Assembly (NCBI GenBank): GCA_015680685.1
Contig: MNCI01029357.1
Coordinates: 526,609 to 590,608 of the forward strand
DNA from: Gnetum montanum
Lineage: Eukaryota; Streptophyta; Gnetopsida; Gnetales; Gnetaceae
Direction of reading: 5' to 3'
Length of the DNA stretch: 64,000 bases
The notes beneath the pieces were generated by a model. That model searched no databases and was not told the DNA's origin. It was given only the letters and a program-made list of their open reading frames with translations. This document shows, piece by piece, positions 24,543-36,460 of this stretch (the first letter of the stretch is position 1; every line of letters begins with the position of its first letter). A program made the position numbers and the translations under genes.

Positions 24543-25468
24543 TGATGAGTGTCAAAATGTCACGTTGATGGATCCTCATTAACGTGGTCTCGTCAACGAG
24601 CCCTCGTTGATGGGGCCATGTTGATGTGGAATTTGATACATCTACGGGGCCCCATCAATGCAGTCCAATAATAAAAATAATAAATAAGATCTCATGGCCA
24701 TGTTTATTGGAAGAGAGTCATAATTGTAGCAAAACTCTTATAGTTTTTTTATTTAAAAGTTAGAATATTTCTACGAGTGCCTATAGTAGGAGTTAAAAAG
24801 TGTATGAATCTTTATTCAAGTACTATTGCAGTTGAACTACATCACTATATACAGTAATAAAGATGAGCCTTTTGATCAAACCTTGCAACACTTAGAATAG
24901 ATTAGTGATTTATTTATGTATTTATTATTTTTATTAAATATGCAATTAATTAATATTTATTAGACTTTAAGTAATTATTAGATTGATTAAGTTAAATAGA
25001 TTAAGCACATAAGTACAACCACTTCAAGCATAAATACAGATTCATTTAGTAATCCATAAGTGTTATTGCTTGGTTCACCCAGTAGCATAACACTTAGTAA
25101 CCCAACAGTGGATACATGGGTTCAAAACATATATAGAGAGTGGGATAGGATGCTTATGTTAGAACTAGTTCAAGATTAGTTATGTAATTAAATTAAATTA
25201 GTTATTAAATTGCTTCATCTCTCTACTTTAAGTACCAAGGAACATAAAACATGAAACAATAAAAATCATATGCCTCGATTAAACTTAACTATACCTTTGT
25301 ACATCACAAGTATAATTGGGAAGACAATGAATAACCATTAGGGCAAGGTTTACTTCCTAGAAGACTAGTGTACTAGAAAATACATAATCCATGGAATTCA
25401 ATCAAATTGTGTGTGAATGCTTTGTCATTTGTATGGTTGAGTGTAGTAGTACCTTTCACCACTCATTA
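24543..25468 (+). repeat. LTR2 of the B array (926 bp)
   Basis: Begins TGATGAGTGT and ends TCATTA (degraded TCATCA). It is shared by B1 (as 3' LTR) and B2 (as 5' LTR). Near its start it carries an 11-bp inverted repeat, ttgatggggcc (24607-24617) with ggccccatcaa (24648-24658), also present in degraded form in LTR1 and LTR3. Confidence 0.9.
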
Positions 25469-25487
25469 TTAGTGCTATTGTTGTGGA
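25469..25487 (+). other. Primer-binding site of B2 (tRNA-Asp type)
   Basis: TTAGTGCTATTGTTGTGGA follows LTR2 directly and is a decayed TTGGCGCCGTTGCCGGGGA. It proves that LTR2 served as, or derives from, a 5' LTR for the B2 internal region. Confidence 0.7.
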
Positions 25488-25756
25488 CTTTTTTTGTCTG
25501 AAATGTGCACTACCTAGGTTTAGTGAATATCATTAACATCATTGGATAAACCTTAAGGTTAGCATCATTCTCATACATAATATAATCACATAAGCACATT
25601 GATATTTTATTTATTTTGCAAAATTTCTTCTTCTCATAGGTGAGATGATATGAACTTTCTTGTCCCTTAAGAATGCAAGGTGGTATATACTCATCCAGAT
25701 GAGTATGTGCCTGACTTCACCTTCATCCTATATTAGGATGAACAATTGTAATGGCA

Positions 25757-27880
25757 AGATATGGAAGGCAACATTGTAATTTTTCTTGATTGATCTATGC
25801 CTATGATGCTATTCAAACTCTTAAGAAGTTAGGCATCCAATATCTTCAAGAGGAGTATGTTGTGCATGATTACGACAACCAGGACTATAGTCCCACTAAA
25901 ACCCAACATAGGAGAGATCAACACTAGGAGAACCACCATGAGTTTATGAAGGGTAAATGGTTCACCAATCCCTTGTTCCTACTAAACCAAGATGAAAATG
26001 AGGAACCTTTCCTAGGGGGATCTCAACATGAAAATTATTCACCACTTGTTATTTATGATGGGGGTATGGCTCTAAATCTATGATCTACTATCAACAATCT
26101 AGGTTCAAGCAAAGATGGTAGTTAAGGCAGAGGCTTAGACAAGCATCAAGAGGATAAGAAAATCGATGAATGTAATCATGAAAACTAAAGGAAAATTGGT
26201 ATACATCATGGTGGTGGTAGTCCTTCTCCATCTTTTTCCTCTTCATCTTCATCTTTTTCTTCTTCCTATTCTAGTTCTGACAAACACCGCAAAAAGAATA
26301 ACCATGATGAAGGTGAGTAACAAGATAACAATAATGATGAATGAAGAGGTAAGAGAAGACATCATCGATGATAACAAAATAATGATTATGATGAAACTTT
26401 GATAGCAACTTGAATCATGCTAAATTTTGCAAAGGCTATAAAAATTCCAACCAAGCATGTGAAAGGTAGTCAAATCAAACAACTTGATATGAACAATATT
26501 TCCAAATTTGAGGGGGGATATAACTCTGATCCACAAACACATCTCCAAGCTTTCCATGATACTTGTGTCTTATAGAATATTAAAAACTATTGGTAGAAAT
26601 TAAATCTATTCTCGAAGATTCTCATCAAGAAAGTAGAAAGTTGGTATTAGTCCTTGGAGTTGGTATCTATCACTAGGTGGAGTACAGTGCTAGAGCTATT
26701 TAATGATAAGTATCAAACGTACTCTAGAGTGTCTAATCTGAGAAGGCAAATAAAAGGATAGAAGCAAGGAAACCATGAACCCTTGGACATCATCATGGAC
26801 CAATAGTATTCTCTCATACACTAATGCCCTAGTCACGATTATTCTCAAAGGGAATAACTTTGCCATATCATTGATGGACTTAGATCAAAAATAAGGAGAA
26901 CTCTTGGGGTTTATGCCCAAAGGAGACTCTCAAAACTATAAGCCCATCAAATCCAAAGGATAATTGAGTAGGTAGCAATAGAAAAAGAGTTGAGAAAATG
27001 AGAAAGTATAGAGAAATACAATAGGAATCCTTCCATCAAAAAGATGAAACTCTGATTTTACAATAGTGAGGAAGAATTACGTCATGATGAGGTGCTTAAT
27101 AGAAAGACCTTGCCGATCTAAAAATCTATATCTAAAATTTTGGCCAAGGTGGATAAAATGTGGGATTTTTTGGATGAAAAATTTCAAACTACTCTAAAAA
27201 TCACTAAATAATCAAGAGAGTAGAGTAGTGATCACAACTGTAGGGGCCAAAAAGAAGCTTAATGTGCCTACCAAAGGGACAAGGCTATAGTTGCTGCAAT
27301 AGATGAAGTTGTACAAACTAAATCAGAGGATGATGGTGGGTGTGACATCTACCAATACAAATATCCCAAGGGATGTTGTTCCATCGTGTCATACTTAAAA
27401 AAGTATAGAATGTATGCTTTAAATCCACAACTAGCAAGAAGGAAAGCACCCAGAAGGTTGCCTTATCTTCAAGGCATTCCCAAGCATTTCCATCAATAGT
27501 GGCAATATTATCCAAGTAAAATACCACTATAATCATATAAGAAATACCAATAGTGGCACCAACTATAGTCATGGGGGATGCAACCACCAAGGTAGCAATA
27601 CTCTTATAGGCAACTAGATCCATATGGGTGTTATGTTTATTAACCAATGTATCCACATGACTCTTCTAGTCATACTTCTTCCTTCTAGCATCACTACTAC
27701 CCTCCTAAGTACTATAGAAATAATTCTCCACATTTCAAAAGGGATTCCACATTTTATCATTATCCTCCTCCTATTCTTGCACCTATTCCTCCATCCTCAA
27801 CCTAACTACTACTTGCTCCATCTATGTAGAATAAACTTCTAGCCCACCCATAGCAATGTAACGCTACTAGGGACATCAAT
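25757..27880 (+). pseudogene. B2 gag pseudogene
   Basis: Parallel to B1 gag throughout: 'DMNNISKFEGGYNSDPQTHL' near 26488-26548, a helical segment near 26930-27220, a Cys/His stretch near 27330-27380, and a Gln/Pro-rich tail to about 27880. It is more disrupted than B1, with stops in every domain. Confidence 0.75.
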
Positions 27881-28127
27881 CTACAATCGGTTTATCAACC
27901 AAGGGGCTTAGTACCTCATGCTCATAAAAGACCTTTCTTTTAATCTACCAACCCTACTAAGCCCTCATCGACTTAGGCAACTAGCCACACTTCTCCTGCT
28001 TCACCCTTTGCAAATCATTCTATCAAGTCCTCTTCAAACCAAATACCACCCAAAATCCATACTTTCATGCTTACTCATGTTGTATCTAATTAGGTCTAGG
28101 CTAGCAACCTTCCTAGAAAATTAGCTA

Positions 28128-28352
28128 ATCTTGGAAGTCCCCTTATCTATCTATAGATTATTGGAAATGTATCATGTAAGGATCTTCTTGATTTAGGTTT
28201 TGATGTGAATTTGATTTCTCATGAGATGTATACAGCCTAGAACCTATCACATCTCAAGAAGAGCAATATCATATTGGAATTGGTAGACTAGTTTATCACT
28301 ATTCCATTGGAACTAGTTGAAGACATTATGAACACTATCTATAATGGGTAGT
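28128..28352 (+). pseudogene. B2 protease, truncated
   Basis: The first half of the protease, with an active-site remnant near 28180 and 'SHEMYTA', matches B1 18046-18250. About 240 bp equivalent to B1 18250-18485 are then missing and the sequence resumes with 'gaaatgagcatctattttt'. The second conserved block ('GRAWLS' in B1) is therefore deleted. Confidence 0.7.
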
Positions 28353-28699
28353 GAAATGAGCATCTATTTTTTGCATGCACAAGAAGCATATATTCAAAGG
28401 TGTCTATATGTAGTAGCCACAAAACAAGAGGACACCCAATGACTAACTGCTAATTCTGATGGTAGCATAATATGCATGGAACCTACTAAGAGCCTAACAT
28501 ATGCCTATGTCATAGGCATGGATGAACTTGAGCAAGTTCATCACCGACTCTTTGATGATGAAAATGCTAATACTAATTGGGGAGAGCTGGAGATCCCTAA
28601 AAATTTACATTCTTAAAAAATGAGAAGCTAGTTATACTTAAAGCCAAACTTGCTCCTAAACAAAAAGCAAAATTTTTTAGAAGTCAATAAATGATCAAT

Positions 28700-29560
28700 A
28701 GCCTTTACTTGGTCATACCCTGAACTCACTAGAATTGATCCACGAATATGCCAACATTACATTTACACTGATTTGTCCATGAATCCAAGGAGGAAACCAC
28801 AATGAAAGTTGAATCCAAAATTAAAGTAAATTATCAAAGAGGAGATTGAGCAACTCCTTAAGGTAGGGTTCATCCACCCCATTGCAGATAGCAATTGGAT
28901 CAACCCACTCATGATAGTTCCAATGAGGGATGGAAAATGGTGGATTTGTATTAACTTCAAGCTATTAAACATGGTAACATTGAAAGATCATTTTCCATTG
29001 TCATTTGTTGATCAGGTGTTGGACACCATTTCTAGGCATTGCTATTATAGTTTTCTAGATGGTTATAATGGCTATAACCAAATCCAAATTTCCATATAAG
29101 ATCAAGCCAAAACAACATTCACAAGTTCCTAGGGGACCTTTGCATATCACAAGATGCATTTTGGTCTATGAAATGCTCTTACTACTTTTTAATATCTAGT
29201 CTTAAGCATCTTTCAATAGCAAATAAGTAGTGGAGTAGAAGTCTTCATGGATGAATTCTCCACTTATGGTGCTACATTCAAACAAACCTTAAACTACCTT
29301 AGCAACTACTAAAAAGATGTGTGGAAACAAATCTACGACTCAATTAGAAAAAGAATCATCTCATGATCATAGAATGCATTGTACTGGAAGGGATTGAGGT
29401 AGATCCCAAAAAGATAAGGATCATCCAGTAAATCACTTGTCAATTTGAAACTATCAAATATGTTTGGTCATTCCTTAGACACATTAGTTACTACCAGTGA
29501 TTCATAGAGAATTTCTCTAAGATCACAAAATCATTGGTCAAGTTTAAAAATAAACATGCT
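28700..29560 (+). pseudogene. B2 reverse transcriptase
   Basis: 'SNWINPLMIVPMRDGKWWIC' begins near 28890, then 'YYSFLDGYNGYNQIQIS' (to 29096), a degraded 'FGL-NALTTF' block, and 'VEVFMDEFSTYG' (about 29237-29272), where the catalytic pair D-D has become D-E. 'VWSFLRHISYYQ' is near 29460. It is homologous to B1 RT and similarly inactive. Confidence 0.8.
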
Positions 29561-29703
29561 GCCTTCATCTAGACCAAGGAATGTGAAAATGCATTTTAGA
29601 GCCTCAAGTAGAAACTCATAGAGACTCTAATTCTACAAGCACTTGACTAGTCTAGACTATTCCATATCATGAACTCCTATTTTTTGCTATAATAAATGAA
29701 TAG

Positions 29704-30945
29704 ATGCCTATAGAAGCAAAATGGTACGATGGCATCCTTACTTATCTTCTCACTCAAGAGATGCCACAAGATCTAGACCATAGGAAGAAACAAGAGTTTC
29801 TTCATCAGGCTAAGCACTTCATGAAAATCAACGAACACCTTTACAAGGTATGTGCCGATGGCCTAGTCTGTTGGTGTGTACTTGATGCAGATCAAGTATG
29901 TGTTCTCTAAGATGCTCATGATGGTCATTATGGAGGCCACTATGTCAGGGGATGCATGGCCATAAAAATCCTAATGGCAAGATACTATTGGCCCATAATC
30001 TTTAGGGATGCCCATCGATTTATCTAATCTTGTGAGTGCTCTCAATAAGATGATGGGATAATCACACGAATGGAGGATCATCAATAGTGGATTCAACCAC
30101 TAAAGCCCTTTTATGTATGGGGAATTAACTTCATGGTTCCCATCACATCCATGTCTAATAGGAAGGCATACATAATTGTTGTCATTGATAACTATACCAA
30201 GTGCACAAAAGAAATAGTCACCATTGACTCTACATCATCCACTGCTACTCAATTTGTCTACCAAAATGTTATAAATAGGTTTCAAATGTCATGTGCACTA
30301 ATTTCTAACAATGGAACTCATTTTACATGTGCCACTTTTCGAAAACTCATGCAATGCTTGAGGGTTGAACAAAAATTAGCAACACCCTATCACCTCCAAG
30401 CCAATGGTCAAGCAGAGATAACTAACACGAAGATTACAAAGATTATAACAAGAACTATTAGCCAATATAGGAGAGATTGGAGCACAAAACTCAATGATGT
30501 CCTTTGGACTTACCAAGCAACATGAAAACTCTCTATTAGCTTCTCTCCCTATGAGCTGGTGTATAGAAAATTTCCAACACTTCCAATTCAATCTAAGCTT
30601 CATACACTTTCAACAGCTTGCGACCTAGACCTTGACCTAAGTCTAGCACAAAAAGAAAGACTAATGAACCTAAATGTACTAGGCCAAAATTGATTAGAAG
30701 CCCTATCCTTGAATGAAGTATGTAAGGCATTGAGTAAGCAACAACATGATCTTAGAATACAAAAGTTGAAATTTCAATCAAGAGATAAGGTTCTCAATTG
30801 GAATCCCACATACTTACCTTAAAAAGCTAAATTCCAAATATTATGGGAAGGACCTTATATAATTGATGAAACTTTTCCTTCTGAGGCCATGATCATATAT
30901 AAACTTAAGAGCCTAAATAAAAAGTAGTTGATCAGCATCCAATAG
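29704..30945 (+). pseudogene. B2 integrase, best-preserved pol piece
   Basis: Two long open pieces, 29704-29910 and 30133-30525. The zinc region 'HDGHYGGHYVRG' with 'CECSQ' lies near 29920-30050. The catalytic core has 'VVIDNYTKCTKE' (first Asp, near 30180), 'SNNGTHF' (second Asp now Asn, near 30307) and 'ANGQAEITN' (catalytic Glu, near 30400-30425). 'LWTYQAT' and the C-terminal domain ('RDKVLNWNPTYLP', 'YIIDETFPSEAMIIY') follow to about 30905. Only one of the three catalytic residues is lost, but stops remain. The RNase H region expected just upstream is deleted (junction near 29670). Confidence 0.85.
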
Positions 30946-32530
30946 ATAAAGCCTTTCCATGAGCCCAAGCAAGCCAGTGTAATAAATACCTTAATGGATG
31001 GACAACTATGCTCAATTTTTTTAGATCTCCTCCTTCTAACTTAGTCATGGGGGAGATGTCCATTTGTGCTAATCATATATGTAGCTCCTTAGTTTCTCTA
31101 TTTTTCGTTTTACACATTTTTTATCTTTGTAATTTGTTTATTCTACACCTTTTTGATTTTACACAACTTTTTGTTTTACACCATCGTTAGTACATTTGAA
31201 TATTTCTTGAATATTTTATACTTTCTTACATAGTTTACTTTATTTTAGTGTGATTTTTTAATTTTTGTTAATAAACGTGCTTTATGCCAATAGGACATAG
31301 TGGTTTTGTAGCTACTACTAATGGTGGTTTGTGATTAATGTTTTGTTTGCTAATGTTTGGTTTCTATTTTTGAAATTTTTATGTTGATGGCTAAGTCATG
31401 GTTTCTGTTTCATTGAATAGGCAGTGGGTCCACAACATCCACTCATCCATAAAATCTATGGTCCTTCTTGTTTTGGAAGTTTGAGGTCCCTTTTCATTAA
31501 ATAAATTTTTAATAAATTTGTGACCTTGGTAGTTTCTGGAATTGTGAAGGATTCAAAGGTTTGCACAAGATGTGACTTCAAAGGAACTAAATACTCTTTA
31601 TACTCTTCTACTTGCTTAAGTGCATGAGTGTTTTCATAGACTTCTTACCATTCTATATCAACCAATAACAAGAAGTTAAATAAAGTCTTTGCATGATGTG
31701 GTTCCCATACAAAAAGAAAAAAACAAAAACAAATGAAAAAAAAACATGATCAAAATCTCTCGTACATCAAACCATGTGTTCCTTTACATATTTTGTTCAA
31801 TAAACACATTCTCCATCAAATATTTGAATTTTTAAGCTTTAAAATATCATCTTCAATGATTTCATCATATTGTTGGCTTTTTTGGAACTCCATGGATCCC
31901 AAATTCATTGAAGAATTTCTTGTATTTTTTCAAATATTAGTTAGGGCCCTGTCAATAGAGTGAATGCATATACGAGGCCCCATATACACAACCCTAACAA
32001 TGTAGTGGAGAAATACTATATATATGCATTACCCCACTTTGAAATTTTCACATTTTCTAACAAATACCAAGGGAGTGTTTCAAATTGTACAACCTAGAAC
32101 CTACTAGAGATCATAACTTCCTAATTTTTTATCCAAATAACCCCATTCTTTGACCCTAAAACTACTAGAGGTATGCTCTTAGTCATGGGGGCCACAAATG
32201 TGCTATTTTTTATAGCAATTTTTTCACCATTTTTCTAACTCCCACAAAGGTTTAACTAAAAAGTTAACTATTAAACACCAAATTATAAGAGTTAAACCTT
32301 TCTAATAATTGATCTACCATGGTCCAACCTTATCCAAAGTGTAACTAAGGAGAGAAGGTATTCAAAAATTTAAAGTTAAACATTATATCTACTAATCTAT
32401 GGATGTGTTGTGACTGTAGATTGCACCAAAAGGAAAACACACATAGGAAGTACGACCACCTCAACCAAGGGAGAAATAGCTTAGAATGGGAAGGGGCTAA
32501 TAATAAGCCTAGAAAGAACCACTTGCAACC
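30946..32530 (+). other. B2 noncoding spacer
   Basis: Homologous to the B1 spacer 21591-23790, including the 'catgggggagat' block near 31047 and the T-rich run near 31080-31280, but shorter (about 1 kb absent around 31750-31760). A short A-rich run sits at 31708-31748. No coding domain seen. Confidence 0.6.
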
Positions 32531-32534
32531 CACA

Positions 32535-35501
32535 CCACAAGTCCTCTTAGAGAAGAGGTAGAGGCGTAATCTATTTGACATATTCTAGAACCAACACCAA
32601 CAATAGAACATTTCCACCAAGATGATGCACCAGCTCAATAAACAAATCTTGAGGTGACCTTGATAGAAGCTTACTTGAATCAAATAAAATCAATGGAGGT
32701 CCAAAAAATAGTTCTCTAAGAGTTAAAATGTGGTCTTTTCTTGGAGCAAGCACCTAAAGAAGTATAGGACCAATTAAATACCTCTCCCATATGGCCAATC
32801 ATCACTTCCACTAGAGAGTGGTACATGGCAGAGACATTCCTATTCTAGAATAAAAGGCAAGCCAGTTTAATGGTCAAAATCAAGGACATCTTAGTGTGTA
32901 ACTTGATGTAAGACATTATTGAAGTGCTTGGGTTGCTAGAAATAAGGGCGAATCTTAATAAGATTCTAATGCAGGTGGATCCCATAATCAAGAAAGAATG
33001 GATGCGATAGTGCTATGATGTCAACCACAAGGAGTTTAGTGCACTCACACCAATAGAAAGGATCTACTATAAGAGTGTGCCCTTCCACCTCAATCCCATA
33101 GTGAGGCCAAGCAAAATCACCACCTTTTCTACCCATGCATGTGCTACTCTAAATAGGAGATTCCTTTCTAACTTTCCATAGCAAATTTATCTAGAGATGA
33201 AAGAAGTCATTTAAAGAAAATGAATGTGGAAGAAAGGCACTCCCCTTTCCATGCCTCATTAGAAAACTCTGTCGAAGGGGAGGAATAGTCTATTATACAA
33301 ACGATGTTGTCAGGCATGCTCCAACTACTAATTGGATGGAGATAATGAAAGATAAGATGTCTGCAATAATCATTTAAGAAGAGAATTAGCAATCACCACC
33401 TCCACCTACAACTCAAATAACTATGTTGAATGTCACTGCAATAGTCCAATAGTTACATGAATACTAAGAATCGCTTTTGAGCAAACAAGAGTAATAAGTA
33501 TGCATAAGTGCCAGTGACCCATCTATGTACCAGCCCATGATGAGTCATCTAAATGAGGTGGACCAAATGATCAACCTGATAGATGGAGTTGGATCTATTT
33601 TCTCAACCCAAAGAACGTAGTTTTCCATTAGATTGAATCCTAGAACTAAAGAGGTCATGATATCTCTTGTAGAATAGCAGTCACTTCCAGAAATATTTGG
33701 GAATGCCATGACCTTCTCAGTGCACTTAGAGAAGGATGAGGAAGCAATATTACTGGTGATGCAACACCAAGTGTAGGAAATAGTAGTAGAGATGGTTGCT
33801 GATAAAAATGCCAAAACACTTAATGTACCTACAACATTTGTACTAGATGACACTACACTCAAAGATTTGCAAACATCCAAAGGGATGATAAGTAGCAAAT
33901 TACGCATAGCACAACATGAAGAACTATTGAACCAACTAGTGGGAACCAAGCAATAGCTTTCAGGTGTCTTTGATCTTCCAAATAGTATTACTACAACCCA
34001 GTCACAGCTACTAGAGGCAAGAGAAAAAATATCATCTTAGAAGGGCAACTCAAAATAGCCAAGGAGCTAAACAAATGCTTAGCTACTAAATTTGTAGAAT
34101 TAAGAGTCCAAATTTGTGACCCTAAATTTCTCAACATGGCATTAATAAGAGATGAAGTTCTTGAACAGCTTTACACTAGACTAAAAGGGGTTGAGGGTGC
34201 AATGGAGATGGCAATGTTCTACTGATCCTTGGCAAAGGCTACCTAGTACAAAATTTAGAAGGCCCTGGATCTAATCCACCAAGACTATGTGCAACTAACT
34301 ATAGAGAACCATCACCTACAAAATATTAATGACATAAACAATAGTTTATTGACTTTATCCATCAACAATAGGAGCAACTAGCCAGAGTGAACATGAAGCT
34401 AAGGAGATTGGCAACTGAAAATAGAAACATCTTCATGGAGGAGGTCCATGCCCTTTGCCAAAAGACTGCAATAAAGATAGTTACTTGGAAATCAAAGGCT
34501 CTCAAATTTGAGAGAGTCAAGAATCATTACAAAGATTAGGTTGGTCCACAAAAAGAAGTTAATAAAAAACACATTTAGTTGGAAAAGGCAAAAGTAAATG
34601 AAACCCTTCAACAACTCTAGTATAGAAGAAAAGTTTGGAAACCTATCATTGATGGAATAGATGCCTATAATAAGGTGGAAATATAGATGAAAAATTCATA
34701 GATTGAGAAGATGATAGAATACATGGGGCTTACCAACCTTCGATTTGCAAATCTAGTTATGTTAACTACCAGATGACCACAATTAAAACTAGAGAAGTAA
34801 GTGGCTAGCTCATAGTTGTTATACGAGGCCAAGTTCAAGTACCACAAAGACACTAAGCAGAATATTTGCAATGGCAGATGTGTGAGGTTCTCAAGGGCAA
34901 ATACACTGATCAGAGATCTACTGTGGAGAACCTAGCCAAAAGAATGAATGACTACTAAGAGTTGCAAAACGCAGTCATGGTGTGAAATGCTAAATGTAAA
35001 TAATTTGCTACCTAGTTTTTCAACATTAAGGAGTTGCTTCCAGTAATGTCCTATTCATGGGATATCGCCATTCCAACCCACATTGGTAATGTTGCATAGA
35101 CTATGAACAATCCCTTCAGCAAGGAGGAGAAGATGAAGGTATTACTAGATGTCTTTCACTTTCCATAAAAGGTTGTAGTTGTAGATAGATATCCATAGCT
35201 ACCTCAACCACCAAATGCGCTCGAAGCTAGCAAAGATCCTTCAAAACCTCAAGAACCTCCACCACCTAGGACTGTTTGATATTCTTAACCACCTTCATGC
35301 CCTTAGAGGATGTGCTATCTGGTTTTGAGTAGTCATGTCATGGTGATCAATTTTGTGTTATGAACACCACAATTTTTGTAATGTTCTTTATTTGTTCACT
35401 TGGGCACTCAGTCTTGTCAAGTTAGTTTGTCATCTTAAGATTTAGTTAATAATCCCATATCTTCCCAATTTTGTAAAGGAACTTGAGGACAAGTTTTATT
35501 T
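32535..35501 (+). pseudogene. B2 extra ORF (env position), full-length but decayed
   Basis: The N-terminal part (32535-33290) matches B1 23797-24531 and the A2 ORF. It continues about 2.2 kb beyond the point where B1 stops, through a long stretch rich in Glu, Lys, Leu and Gln with a predicted helical or coiled-coil character (about 33540-35100), a Pro-rich piece near 35210-35270, and ends near the LTR with 'GQVLFSCGV', paralleling 'DKFAFSRGGM' in A2. The original protein would be near 950-1000 residues. Function unknown; position recalls the env-like ORF of Athila elements, but I see no signal peptide or transmembrane segment. Confidence 0.65.
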
Positions 35502-35513
35502 AGTTGTGGGGTA
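35502..35513 (+). other. Polypurine tract before LTR3
   Basis: agttgtggggta precedes TGATGA and matches the A2 tract (gtgggggta on the minus strand). This appears to be the normal plus-strand priming site of the family. Confidence 0.7.
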
Positions 35514-36460
35514 TGATGAATTGTTGTTGTGTTGTGTTGACGAGCCCCCCGTTAACATGGCCTCATCGACATAGACTTATCTATGTGGTGTTGCCCTATC
35601 GACAAGGCCACATCAATGTAGCATTTGGTGCATCTATGGGGCCCCATTGACGTAGCACTACAATAAAATCTATAAATAAGTGCTCGCTAGCTATGTTTAG
35701 AGAGGTGAATTCATAGTTGTAGTAAAGCTCTTATAGGTTTGTCACTTGAGAGTTAGAATATTTCTCTAAGTTTCTACAGCAAGAGTTAGAAAATGTACAA
35801 ATCTTTATCCGAGCATTGTTGTACCTGAACACACCAATGTGAATGATAATAAAGACAAGCCTTTTAATCAAAACCTTGTAGCACTTGGAATAGATTAATG
35901 ATTTATTTATGCATTTATTGTTTTTAGTAATTATGCAATTAATTAAGATAAATTAGATTTCAAGTGATTAGTTAATTAATTAAGCTAAATAGATTAAGCA
36001 CATAAGTACAACTACTTCAAGTGTAAACATGTATTCGCTTGGTAATCCCAACAATTTTATTACTTGGATCACCTAGTAGCATAGCACTTGGTAATCCCAG
36101 TAGTGGATACATGGGTTTAGGACATGTATGAAAAGTGGAACGAGAAGCTTATCTTAGGACTAGTTAGAGACTAGTTAATTAGTTAAATTAAATTAGTTAT
36201 TAAATTACTTCATTTCTCTATTTTAAGTACCAGAAACATAAAACATAAAATAATAAAAATCATATGCGTTGATTACACTTAACCAAACCTTGTGCACCAC
36301 AAGTGTAATTGAAAAGACAATCAATAACTATTAAGGCAAAGTCCACTTCCTAAAAGATTAGTGCACCAGAAGACATAGAGTCTGTGGAATTTGACTAGAT
36401 CGTGCATGAAATCTTCATGATTCATATGGTTGGGCTTAGGGGTACCTTGACTACTCATCA
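35514..36460 (+). repeat. LTR3 of the B array (947 bp)
   Basis: Perfect TGATGA and TCATCA ends. It is the longest of the three LTRs, carrying the block absent from LTR1. It is followed by aatgg, the right candidate target duplication. Confidence 0.9.

Larger units (their letters stand above)
8287..36460 (+). mobile_element. Athila-like Gypsy array: LTR1-B1-LTR2-B2-LTR3
   Basis: Three homologous LTRs (8287-8357 plus 14585-15364; 24543-25468; 35514-36460) surround two internal regions in the same orientation. Each internal region has gag, protease, RT, integrase and an extra 3' ORF. Each starts with a site resembling the tRNA-Asp primer site. RT signatures (YSFLDGYSGYNQ, FGLCNAPTSFQR, MDDFS) and the gene order fit the Athila branch of Ty3/Gypsy. 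Candidate target duplications are aataa (8282-8286) and aatgg (36461-36465), differing by two transitions. LTR1 is interrupted by element A1. Both copies are heavily decayed and incapable of movement. Confidence 0.85.

Noticed and set aside
33545-33949. 134-codon minus-strand open frame in B2.
   Set aside because: It is antisense to the helical part of the extra ORF, and Ser/Thr-rich as expected for the complement of a Glu/Lys-rich frame.
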